Shown piece after piece: positions 8,073-13,937 of a DNA stretch of 24,773 nucleotides. The translations under genes and the position numbers were made by a program. Source of the DNA: Methylococcaceae bacterium (GTDB lineage Bacteria > Pseudomonadota > Gammaproteobacteria > Methylococcales > Methylomonadaceae); contig JAUYMX010000267.1 of the NCBI GenBank assembly GCA_030699345.1, positions 1 to 24,773 of the forward strand, given 5' to 3'. The first letter of the stretch is position 1; each line of letters opens with the position of its first letter. A model generated the notes under the pieces. That model searched no databases and was not told where the DNA came from. It worked only from the letters and a program-made list of their open reading frames with translations.

Positions 8073-8948
8073 TCAACCCTCATCCAATCGATGACCACAA
8101 AATTTACAAAAACTCGCATCAAAATCATGGTCTGTTGCACCACAATTCGGACAAGCGTCATTTCTTATTTTTTCGTTCTTATAGGATTTAATAATTTCCG
8201 CGCTATATATGCCGGTTGGCACAGCAATCACACCGTAACCGGTAATCATCAATATGCCTGCAATCATTTGTCCTAACGGCGTTGCTGGTGCAATGTCACC
8301 GTAACCGACTGTGGTAATGGTGACAATGGCCCAATACATTGACGTGGGGATGCTGGTAAATCCTGCCTCACTGCCTTCGACCACATAAATTAATGAACCA
8401 AAAATTATTACTAAAGTCAGAACCGCATACAGAAAAACTGTAATCTTGCGGGTGCTGTTAGCAAGCGCATCCATCAATATGTCGGCTTCCTGCATGTATG
8501 CCGAAAGTTTTAAAATCCTAAAAATCCGCAACATGCGCAGCACTCTGATCACCAGCACATATTTGATGCTAATGCCTGGAAACAGCAATATCAGATAGCT
8601 AGGCAAAATAGACAGTACATCGACCAGCCCAAAAAAACTCGTTATATAAAGCCAGGGCCGTCTGACAGTGATCACACGCAATAAATATTCGATCGTAAAC
8701 AGGCCGGTAAACAGCCATTCCAAACCATATAAAAGTTGCCCGTAACGCTGTTGAATATCGCTGACACTGTCCAGCATTACCACGATGACGCTAAAAACTA
8801 TGCAAACAATCAGAATTACGTCGAAGGCTTTGCCCGCAGGCGTTTCGGAACCAAAAATGATGTCATTCAGGGATTCGCGCCAACCGGATAATGATTGATC
8901 ATCATTATAAGCAGGCACCTTTTTTATACGTATCTTTGATCTATTCAT
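8073..8948 (-). CDS. Voltage-gated-type K+ channel with C-terminal zinc ribbon
   Basis: The 291-aa inner-membrane ion channel is laid out as one Kv-type subunit; four would form a pore. Segments: S1 about 42-60, S2 75-92, S3 103-125, S4 with regularly spaced arginines R135, R138, R141, R144, S5 168-190, pore loop with selectivity filter TTVGYGD (212-218), S6 226-250. The filter TVGYGD indicates potassium selectivity (established). After S6 a short cytoplasmic tail ends in CPNC...CKFC (C266, C269, C281, C284), a zinc-ribbon-like module. The start ATG overlaps the end of tag by 8 bases (ATGAATAG), so the two are translationally linked. Whether the channel senses voltage is inferred from S4 only. 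Confidence 0.93.
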   Translation of the reverse strand: MNRSKIRIKKVPAYNDDQSLSGWRESLNDIIFGSETPAGKAFDVILIVCIVFSVIVVMLDSVSDIQQRYGQLLYGLEWLFTGLFTIEYLLRVITVRRPWLYITSFFGLVDVLSILPSYLILLFPGISIKYVLVIRVLRMLRIFRILKLSAYMQEADILMDALANSTRKITVFLYAVLTLVIIFGSLIYVVEGSEAGFTSIPTSMYWAIVTITTVGYGDIAPATPLGQMIAGILMITGYGVIAVPTGIYSAEIIKSYKNEKIRNDACPNCGATDHDFDASFCKFCGHRLDEG

Positions 8949-9516
8949 GGTTATTTGTAGTGATTTCTACATATCTGAAGCAATCGGTAACATGATCATT
9001 AACCATGCCAGTCGCCTGCATAAATGCGTAACAAATGGTTGGGCCCACAAATTTAAAGCCTCGCTTTAGTAAATCCTTACTCATCCGCACTGATACTGGA
9101 GTAGAAGCGGGAATCTCGGCATGTTTTCCCCAAGTATTTACCACCGACCTGCCCTCTACAAATTGCCAGATATAGTCTGAAAAACTACCGAACTCTTGCT
9201 GCACCGCCAAAAAGGCGCGTGCATTGATGACAGCCGATTGCACTTTCAGTCTATTTCTGACAATACCAGCATTGGCGAGCAATTCAGCAATTTTGTCATC
9301 GTTATAGTTGGCAATCTTTTCGGCATCGAAATGATCAAAAGCTAGCCGGTAGGCATCGCGCTTTTTCAAAATGGTGATCCAACTCAATCCGGCTTGCGCG
9401 CCTTCAAGGATTAAAAACTCAAACAGCAAACGGTCATCATGCACAGGCACGCCCCATTCCAGGTCATGATAATTTTGTTCAAGCAGGCTGGATTGCGCCC
9501 AGATACATCGATTCAT
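8941..9516 (-). CDS. tag: DNA-3-methyladenine glycosylase I
   Basis: This base-excision enzyme removes 3-methyladenine from alkylated DNA. The 191-aa protein keeps the zinc ligands at exactly the E. coli Tag positions: C4, H17, H175 and C179. It has the conserved EGAQAGLSW segment (38-46) with the catalytic-pocket E38 and W46. GGAG eight bases before the ATG at 9516 fixes the start. It is the first gene of a two-gene minus-strand unit with the K+ channel. There is no clear promoter; the upstream region holds a REP-like element. Confidence 0.96.
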   Translation of the reverse strand: MNRCIWAQSSLLEQNYHDLEWGVPVHDDRLLFEFLILEGAQAGLSWITILKKRDAYRLAFDHFDAEKIANYNDDKIAELLANAGIVRNRLKVQSAVINARAFLAVQQEFGSFSDYIWQFVEGRSVVNTWGKHAEIPASTPVSVRMSKDLLKRGFKFVGPTICYAFMQATGMVNDHVTDCFRYVEITTNNHE

Positions 9517-9590
9517 TACCCGACTCCACGATTTAAATAGCCCTTATGATAATCCTGCAAAAGGATTCTTGTTGATGTTGAGTCAAGAGA

Positions 9591-9720
9591 ATCTCGAATA
9601 ACCCACTCCGTTCATGGTTCGACAAGCTCACCACGAACGGAACTTATTGATTTATAAGACACCGTTCGCATTTATGCCCTGTGGGTACTGAGTTTATCGA
9701 AGTGCAGGGTTTTTCGAGAT
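9591..9720. repeat. Composite REP-like element: two opposed palindromes inside an outer inverted repeat
   Basis: The outer arms at 9591-9604 and 9707-9720 are 14-nt inverted repeats with one mismatch (ATCTCGAATAACCC against its complement). Inside are two hairpin units. Unit 1 (9608-9640) has arms CCGTTC and GAACGG around the core TTCGACAAGCTCA. Unit 2 (9677-9709) has arms CCCTG and CAGGG around the same type of core in the opposite orientation (TTCGATAAACTCA when read on the minus strand). A third CCGTTC lies at 9662-9667. Such cores are common in extragenic palindromes of many bacterial genomes. The paired, inverted layout resembles a REP doublet or a tiny non-autonomous element. Confidence 0.7.
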
Positions 9721-9775
9721 ACCCTCAAGTGCCGAGCAGTATTCTTAATATCTAACAAGCGTTCTAAATTGAAAA

Positions 9776-9801
9776 CGAAAAAAAACGCCCCGAAGGGCGT
9801 T
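9776..9801 (-). terminator. Rho-independent terminator of the PEP-CTERM operon
   Basis: On the minus strand a 7-bp stem AACGCCC/GGGCGTT closes on the stable tetraloop TTCG and is followed by a run of T (plus-strand A's at 9778-9783). It lies about 30 bases past the stop codon of the PEP-CTERM gene. Confidence 0.88.
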
Positions 9802-9830
9802 AAAAGGTATCAACTACTTTTAATAATTAA

Positions 9831-10376
9831 TTAGCTTTTTTTGCGTCGCGCAGCACCAATAAATCCAGCTAATGCTGAACCGAACAACCAGACAGCACCA
9901 GGAACGGGTACAGCGGCTGGTGTTACATACACTAGATTTTCACTATGAGACCATGACCCGGTATCGATATTTTGTACATATCCCCCCTGTTCACCGGCAA
10001 CTGCCGTTCCGCCAACATAGAAAAATCCTGTTGAGCCAAACCAGTTACTCGCCATCCCTTCTGGATTTGCATCACCAAAAAATGATTTTGCAGGCCGGTA
10101 ATTCAACGTAGTTAAATCAGAAAATGAATGAGTAAATGCCTGGACAAGTGAATTACCCGAAAAAGCCAAGGTGAATGCGGTAATTTCCTGAATTGAATTC
10201 AGTGTCCCGCCACCGATAATTAAATCAGCATTCGAATCACTGGCCTCAAAAGTTCCAGAAATAAAAGCACCTTCCTCAAAACCTGTTTGAGTAAAGCTGT
10301 AGACTGCAGCATTAGCGGCAGGTGCCGATAGCGCTAAGCCAGCAGCAATTGCTAATGATAAAAATTTAATAGTCAT
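9831..10376 (-). CDS. PEP-CTERM sorting-domain exported protein
   Basis: The 181-aa secreted protein starts with a signal peptide (hydrophobic LSLAIAAGLALSA, likely cut after ANA at about 23). It ends in a PEP-CTERM tail at 156-181: VPVPGAVWLF motif, a hydrophobic segment and the basic end ARRKKS. Such tails are recognised by exosortase and proteins bearing them are processed at the cell envelope, often in exopolysaccharide-producing bacteria (established). The middle is Gly/Ser/Thr-rich and predicted beta, with no catalytic motif I recognise. It is second in a minus-strand pair, 9 bases after the secreted cysteine protein, and is followed by a strong terminator. No exosortase gene is in the window. 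Confidence 0.9.
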   Translation of the reverse strand: MTIKFLSLAIAAGLALSAPAANAAVYSFTQTGFEEGAFISGTFEASDSNADLIIGGGTLNSIQEITAFTLAFSGNSLVQAFTHSFSDLTTLNYRPAKSFFGDANPEGMASNWFGSTGFFYVGGTAVAGEQGGYVQNIDTGSWSHSENLVYVTPAAVPVPGAVWLFGSALAGFIGAARRKKS

Positions 10377-10385
10377 GTTAAAACC

Positions 10386-10838
10386 CTATTGTGCAGTTGT
10401 CGCTGGAAGAACGGTTGAGTAACGTGTGCCGCTAGTCGTACCTTCAACACCGAAGGTATTGATAAATTTCCCCATGAAGGACTGTTTGTCAGGGGTAAAT
10501 TGCAGGTCAAAAGTTGAGTCGATATGAACAACATTAGGTACAGGATCGAAACTGACTGTCGCTACCGCTGAACAATTAGTATTCATGGACGCAGTTCCAT
10601 AAACTGGGCCATTAAAGTTAACTGGATTTTCAGCAGAAGGATCAAAAGCGCAATGTCCAGTCAAATTGCCATTGTTAATATTTATCTCACACTTACCAGT
10701 ATGAAAATGATGATTGATGGCAGCTTGATACATAATGTAGTTGCCATTTAAATTAGCTTGGGTACAAGCCGAAGGAGGCGCGGCTTGGACCTGAGTGGAA
10801 AGCAAAAGAGTTGACGCGACAATAAGAATTTTATTCAT
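10386..10838 (-). CDS. Small secreted cysteine-containing protein, unknown
   Basis: This 150-aa protein was not recognised. It has a clear signal peptide (MNKILIVASTLLLSTQVQA, cut near residue 19-20). The mature chain has four cysteines (C25, C50, C63, C89) that could make two disulfides, and alternates polar and hydrophobic residues as in beta proteins. It lacks a PEP-CTERM tail. GGGAAT before the ATG may serve for ribosome binding. The stop lies 9 bases before the start of the PEP-CTERM gene, so the two are probably one operon and both products are exported. Confidence 0.8.
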   Translation of the reverse strand: MNKILIVASTLLLSTQVQAAPPSACTQANLNGNYIMYQAAINHHFHTGKCEININNGNLTGHCAFDPSAENPVNFNGPVYGTASMNTNCSAVATVSFDPVPNVVHIDSTFDLQFTPDKQSFMGKFINTFGVEGTTSGTRYSTVLPATTAQ

Positions 10839-11022
10839 GATCTATTCCCAATATTTTTGTAGTTATTTATTTAAATAATTTGAAGAAGTTTTTAAATATC
10901 TTTCCGGCATAAATTAATGCCGTTTACTATCAAACTTATTCGGGAGTCATCATATAGTTCAAACCCAAACAGCTGCACTGTAGATTCGTATTGCGTAAGT
11001 AGTATTTCTTATGGCAAACGTA

Positions 11023-11077
11023 TAAGTGTGTGATATGCCCTACTTTTTAATAAAAACTAGGGCATATCACACACTTA
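11023..11077. repeat. 20-bp perfect inverted repeat with 15-nt AT-rich centre
   Basis: The left arm at 11023-11042 and the right arm at 11058-11077 are exact reverse complements over 20 bases (ending GATATGCCCTA / TAGGGCATATC towards the centre). The centre (11043-11057) is itself nearly symmetric (TTTTTAATAAAAA). No U-tract follows on either strand and no gene ends here, so it is not an ordinary terminator. It could be a cruciform-forming operator, a small structured RNA or a remnant of mobile DNA. Confidence 0.85.
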
Positions 11078-11159
11078 AATCGGTAAACACAGTTTCTTTG
11101 GCTAATCGTTAGTAACTAAGTACCTGAAAAATAGCCCCTAAAAAATATGGGCGTAATTA

Positions 11160-11188
11160 TTGCTGATTACTTTTATCTACCTTATAAG
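11160..11188 (+). promoter_or_regulatory. Candidate promoter of the AraC-family gene
   Basis: TTGCTG (11160-11165) and TATAAG (11183-11188) are 17 bases apart. The implied transcript start (near 11195) is only a few bases before the ATG at 11198, so either the mRNA is almost leaderless or the true promoter is further upstream. The AAGAG that could act as ribosome-binding site overlaps the -10. Confidence 0.35.
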
Positions 11189-11197
11189 AGATGAGCG

Positions 11198-12166
11198 ATG
11201 AAACCAGCTGCATATTTGACACATGGCCGTTTTAGCATTGATAGCGGTGATTTGCCGATTCAATTCCATCAACAGAGAAACTGTCTTCAGCAATCGTTGC
11301 CAAGCCAATTAGGCGATGGACAAACCACTATATTTCAGCTTGATCAAGATTTGAGTTTTATCGACACCCAATACACACCGGCAAATGACCTGACGATATT
11401 AAGCAAAATGGATAATCACGAGCCGCGGATAGTAGTCACGCTAGGTTTAAAAGGAAATTCCTGTTTTTTAGGCAATGTTGATAGTGAAGTTATTTTTAAA
11501 GCAGGCTTCACCACTATCACCAGCTTTAATTCAAGCACCGGCGCAAGACAATACGACGCTCAACAATCAATAAGGCAGCTTCGACTTTCTATTGGTAAGC
11601 AATGGCTGGATAAATATTTTGGTGAAATAAAATCTGGGCAATTTTTTAAAAAAAATAATGCCAAAGTAATAAGTCATAGGCCAATATCTACTCAAGGCAT
11701 TATATCGGCACAACAATTAACAAACTGTAATATTGCCGAAGAACTAAGGCTTATTTATATGCATGGACAAGCAATGACTATAGTAGCCGCTGAATTAGCG
11801 CATCTTTTTGAAGATAATAATCAATATTCAGGTCAATATAATCAACGTGATAAAGCAATTGCTGAGTTGGCGAGAGATATTTTATTGGATGAATTTAAAA
11901 ATCCACCTTCAGTAGCGGAATTATCAAAACGAGCAGGAACAAATCAATTTAAATTAAAAAAACTATTTCATCATTTTTTTAATAACACGCCTTATGGCTT
12001 ATTATTCGAACGTAGAATGAATCATGCCTATCAATTACTTGAATCCACACATTACCAAGTCGCAGTAGTGGCGGATTTAGTTGGATATAACCATGCAAGC
12101 AACTTCACAACTGCATTCACCGCGCATTTCGGCATCTCCCCAAAAATTGTTGCCAAACAAAATTAG
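11198..12166 (+). CDS. AraC-family transcriptional regulator, PchR-like
   Basis: The 322-aa cytoplasmic DNA-binding regulator has its AraC-type double helix-turn-helix in the last ~105 residues (about 218-322). This runs from AELARDILLDEF through the first helix pair (SVAELSKRAGTNQFKLKKLF) to the conserved second half (VADLVGYNHASNFTTAFTAHFGISP). The N-terminal part resembles the ligand domain of PchR-type regulators, which in other bacteria respond to siderophores or iron; that ligand is an inference. It is transcribed away from the secreted-protein operon, across a region with a large palindrome, and may control it or itself. The gene is AT-rich, and its codon use looks different from that of uvrB or recC. 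Confidence 0.9.
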   Translation: MKPAAYLTHGRFSIDSGDLPIQFHQQRNCLQQSLPSQLGDGQTTIFQLDQDLSFIDTQYTPANDLTILSKMDNHEPRIVVTLGLKGNSCFLGNVDSEVIFKAGFTTITSFNSSTGARQYDAQQSIRQLRLSIGKQWLDKYFGEIKSGQFFKKNNAKVISHRPISTQGIISAQQLTNCNIAEELRLIYMHGQAMTIVAAELAHLFEDNNQYSGQYNQRDKAIAELARDILLDEFKNPPSVAELSKRAGTNQFKLKKLFHHFFNNTPYGLLFERRMNHAYQLLESTHYQVAVVADLVGYNHASNFTTAFTAHFGISPKIVAKQN

Positions 12167-12433
12167 CACCATTCGATAAACTCAGTATTCATAACGATAA
12201 AATTCAAAAGCTGCTATATAAATTAATAACTTACGTTCGCTATTGATGTATCAATACTTTTCCGGTTAAATGATTAAATCAGGTGTTTTAATTAGCATCT
12301 GAGGCCCTGACTGCTTGAATGCGGATGATCCAAATTCGGCCGGTAGGTTTTAGAATAAAATTATTTGTGTGTCCGATTTGGTGTAATCACATCAAAAGCT
12401 TAACTTTAATCATAAGATAAGGGGTAAATACAA
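12167..12433. other. Intergenic region before the BamE-like gene
   Basis: Apart from the REP-core fragment at its left end and the AAGGGG ribosome-binding site near 12420 at its right end, I see no gene or structured element in this AT-rich 267-base stretch. No convincing promoter could be assigned. Confidence 0.6.
12172..12187 (+). repeat. Solitary REP-core fragment
   Basis: TTCGATAAACTCAGTA here is an exact 16-nt match, in inverted orientation, to 9686-9701 inside the composite REP-like element. It begins 6 bases after the AraC stop codon. No complementary arm is visible beside it, so it looks like a decayed or incomplete copy. Confidence 0.55.
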
Positions 12434-12742
12434 ATGAACAAGCTAATTTATATTGCCGTTATTTCGCTATTAAGCCTGATCTCATCAACTACAAACGCAA
12501 CGGATAAAGCCGTTTTCAATGAATACGCTGACTTGAAACAGCCTGACACTGTTGGGATGACAAAGACTCAAATTAAAGAACAGTTCAAACATCCTTCTAA
12601 ATCTTCAGCGGGCGAGCTTGGGGAAATTTGGGAATATGATGATTTAGTAGATCCAGATCATCCGGAATATGAACACAACAATTCATGTAAAGTATTTTTT
12701 AAGCAAGACAAAGTTCATCATGTTGAGTGCGGTAAAAATTAA
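12434..12742 (+). CDS. Small exported protein with BamE/SmpA-like domain
   Basis: The 102-aa protein has an N-terminal signal peptide (about 22 residues, hydrophobic IAVISLLSLI). A short domain follows with the pattern VGMTKTQIKEQF-HPSK...GEIWEYDD...CKVFFKQDKVHHVEC. The order 'GMTxxQ(V/I)...G-P...WxY...VxFxxxKVxxV' is that of the SmpA/OmlA (BamE) fold, here without a lipobox. Two cysteines (85 and 99) may pair. An AAGGGG element precedes the ATG. It is a single gene between the AraC regulator and a convergent unit. It is not the BamE of the outer-membrane assembly complex itself, which is a lipoprotein. Confidence 0.75.
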   Translation: MNKLIYIAVISLLSLISSTTNATDKAVFNEYADLKQPDTVGMTKTQIKEQFKHPSKSSAGELGEIWEYDDLVDPDHPEYEHNNSCKVFFKQDKVHHVECGKN

Positions 12743-12802
12743 CAATCTCATCACCCAAAGAATCGACTGATTCGTTATCTTTGCTGTTTTTACTGGAATT
12801 TC

Positions 12803-12835
12803 ACCGTTGTTTCTGCCGGAAGCAGAAACAACGGT
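12803..12835. terminator. Strong hairpin between convergent genes, possible bidirectional terminator
   Basis: ACCGTTGTTTCTGC (12803-12816) pairs perfectly with 12822-12835 around a 5-nt loop. It lies between the convergent ends of the BamE-like gene (stop at 12742) and the minus-strand unit (stop at 12844). The position suits a two-way terminator. However, the following T-runs are weak on both strands, so termination is inferred from location. Confidence 0.5.
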
Positions 12836-12843
12836 AGTTAGCT

Positions 12844-13350
12844 TTATTCATACAGGCAATCACTTAAATCCGGGGCTGTAGGTGGTTTTAACGATTGCAG
12901 TCCAGCGTGTTGTCGGCTTTCAACAAATATTCGAAAGGCTTTATCAAAATCCGCATTGATAAAACTTCTGGTTAAATGCACACACAAACAATAGACCGCT
13001 GAATAATCTTCTGTTTTTCCAGAACTGCATTGATTAATTTTGTCTGCCAGCGTGCGCATGACCGATACCACCGAGCCATCATGTCGCCATGCAACAGGCG
13101 TCTCAATAACATCCCCTGCTTGGTCGGCGATAGCCTCTACTGCAACCGTGGCAAGTTGAACCAGGCCCAGCAATACATCAACCATCTCTCCGACATTGAT
13201 TGCTTTTAACGTGGTGCTGCCTGCCTGCATCAACAGGGCTTGATGCTTAACGATGTCCATGTCAGAAAAATGCCCCGCTGCACCCGTGTTGGTTTTTGGC
13301 AATGACAGCGTTTCGTGAAGTTCTTTTACTAATTTTAAGTGCTTATTCAT
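12844..13350 (-). CDS. Hypothetical protein, faintly MazG-like
   Basis: I do not recognise this 168-aa protein with certainty. Residues ~30-75 are helical and contain GEMVDVLLGLVQLA (54-67). This resembles the second ExxD helix of all-alpha nucleotide pyrophosphohydrolases (MazG/HisE type), but the first ExxE helix is not evident. There is no signal peptide or transmembrane segment. A strong ribosome-binding site (GAGGAGG) precedes the ATG at 13350. It starts 20 bases after the stop of the DUF6494-like gene on the same strand, so the two are most likely one transcript. The nucleotide-hydrolase idea is weak. Confidence 0.75.
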   Translation of the reverse strand: MNKHLKLVKELHETLSLPKTNTGAAGHFSDMDIVKHQALLMQAGSTTLKAINVGEMVDVLLGLVQLATVAVEAIADQAGDVIETPVAWRHDGSVVSVMRTLADKINQCSSGKTEDYSAVYCLCVHLTRSFINADFDKAFRIFVESRQHAGLQSLKPPTAPDLSDCLYE

Positions 13351-13370
13351 GACGCAGCCTCCTCAAGGAA

Positions 13371-13577
13371 CTATTCCAGGGCGATTTTGCCTTCTATGCA
13401 ATGCTTGACGCCGATAACATCGGCTTCCAAGGTCATTTTAATGTCTATGGTTTCAGAGCCGTTCAATTTCCCCGTTTCGACTGCTTTCAGGACGGCATGT
13501 TCAATCTCACGTTGTGAAGTGATACCGACATTTTTCAGAAATTTCCTGACTTCAATATTCAAGATTTCTTCGTTCAT
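13371..13577 (-). CDS. DUF6494-like small protein
   Basis: The 68-aa protein has a helix-rich first half (RKFLKNVGITSQREIEHAVLKAV) and a second half of beta character (SETIDIKMTLEADVIG...GKIALE). Length and pattern recall the DUF6494 family, whose function is unknown. The ATG at 13577 has GGAG seven bases upstream; a TTG 12 bases earlier is in frame but less likely. It is first in a two-gene unit with the hypothetical protein downstream. An extended -10 box (13607-13615) is well placed upstream. Confidence 0.75.
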   Translation of the reverse strand: MNEEILNIEVRKFLKNVGITSQREIEHAVLKAVETGKLNGSETIDIKMTLEADVIGVKHCIEGKIALE

Positions 13578-13606
13578 TTTCAACTCCAAAAAGTAATATG
13601 GATTGG

Positions 13607-13615
13607 TTTATATCA
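13607..13615 (-). promoter_or_regulatory. Extended -10 promoter of the DUF6494-like unit
   Basis: On the minus strand TGaTATAAA lies about 30 bases before the ATG at 13577. No -35 box is evident. The predicted start near 13600 leaves room for the GGAG ribosome-binding site. Confidence 0.45.
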
Positions 13616-13768
13616 GCCACCAACGGTAATTTTTTTGCCATTAGCGCCAATAAACCCTAACGTCGCTTAAACGGCTTTATTATGTGCCGATGCGATGTAC
13701 AACATTTAATATTTTCATCTAACTTAGGTGTTTTACTATTTTTAGCTTCAGAGGTACATGGCTTTCGG

Positions 13769-13796
13769 TTGCCCGTTAATTTCCTCCTGTTATACT
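13769..13796 (+). promoter_or_regulatory. Promoter of the PAS-PP2C gene
   Basis: TTGCCC (13769-13774) and TATACT (13791-13796) are 16 bases apart, and TGt directly before the -10 makes it extended. Transcription should begin near 13803. The leader then contains GGAGA (13816-13820) nine bases before an ATG at 13830 that is not in the PAS-PP2C frame. Confidence 0.6.
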
Positions 13797-13829
13797 CAAA
13801 ATCAAATGATGAAACGGAGAATCCTGTCG

Positions 13830-13937
13830 ATGGAACTGTCATCAGACAAGTTATTACTGCACTGCTACGGATACAATCTCAACTATGCAACATTTTATCG
13901 ATCACCTGAACTTCAATCTGATCATACTCAGAACTGA
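13830..13937 (+). CDS. Short upstream ORF (35 codons) overlapping the PAS-PP2C gene
   Basis: The ATG at 13830 has the best ribosome-binding site in the region (GGAGA, nine-base gap) and a good promoter at the expected distance. It encodes 35 residues (beginning MELSSDKLLLHCYGYNLNY) and ends in TGA at 13935-13937. It overlaps the start of the PAS-PP2C frame, which is one base ahead in phase. It may be a leader peptide that couples translation, or the true N-terminus of the phosphatase separated from it by a frameshift. No known family is evident. Confidence 0.4.
   Translation: MELSSDKLLLHCYGYNLNYATFYRSPELQSDHTQN

Larger units (their letters stand above)
9517..9830. other. Intergenic region with REP-like element and a terminator
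   Basis: This stretch of about 314 bases has no gene. From left to right it holds a small hairpin (AATCCT 9551-9556 with AGGATT 9562-9567), a composite palindromic element (9591-9720) and the terminator of the PEP-CTERM operon (9776-9801). The tag promoter should lie near its left end but I could not pick it out. Confidence 0.8.
10839..11197. other. Divergent intergenic region between secreted-protein operon and AraC gene
   Basis: These 359 bases hold no gene. There is a 6-bp inverted repeat CGGCAT-AAATTA-ATGCCG (10905-10922) nearer the minus-strand operon, the 20-bp perfect inverted repeat at 11023-11077, and a candidate promoter for the AraC gene (11160-11188). The region is AT-rich. I could not identify the promoter of the minus-strand operon with confidence. 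Confidence 0.75.

Noticed and set aside
11023..11077. The large palindrome as a rho-independent terminator
   Set aside because: No T-run follows on either strand and both flanking genes point away from it.
9591..12187. A CRISPR array or complete insertion sequence in the AT-rich stretch
   Set aside because: There are no regularly spaced repeats and no transposase or cas gene; the repeats are REP-type palindromes.
13682..13909. 75-residue open frame upstream of the PAS-PP2C gene
   Set aside because: It spans the promoter and leader of the next gene, has no good ribosome-binding site and resembles nothing known.
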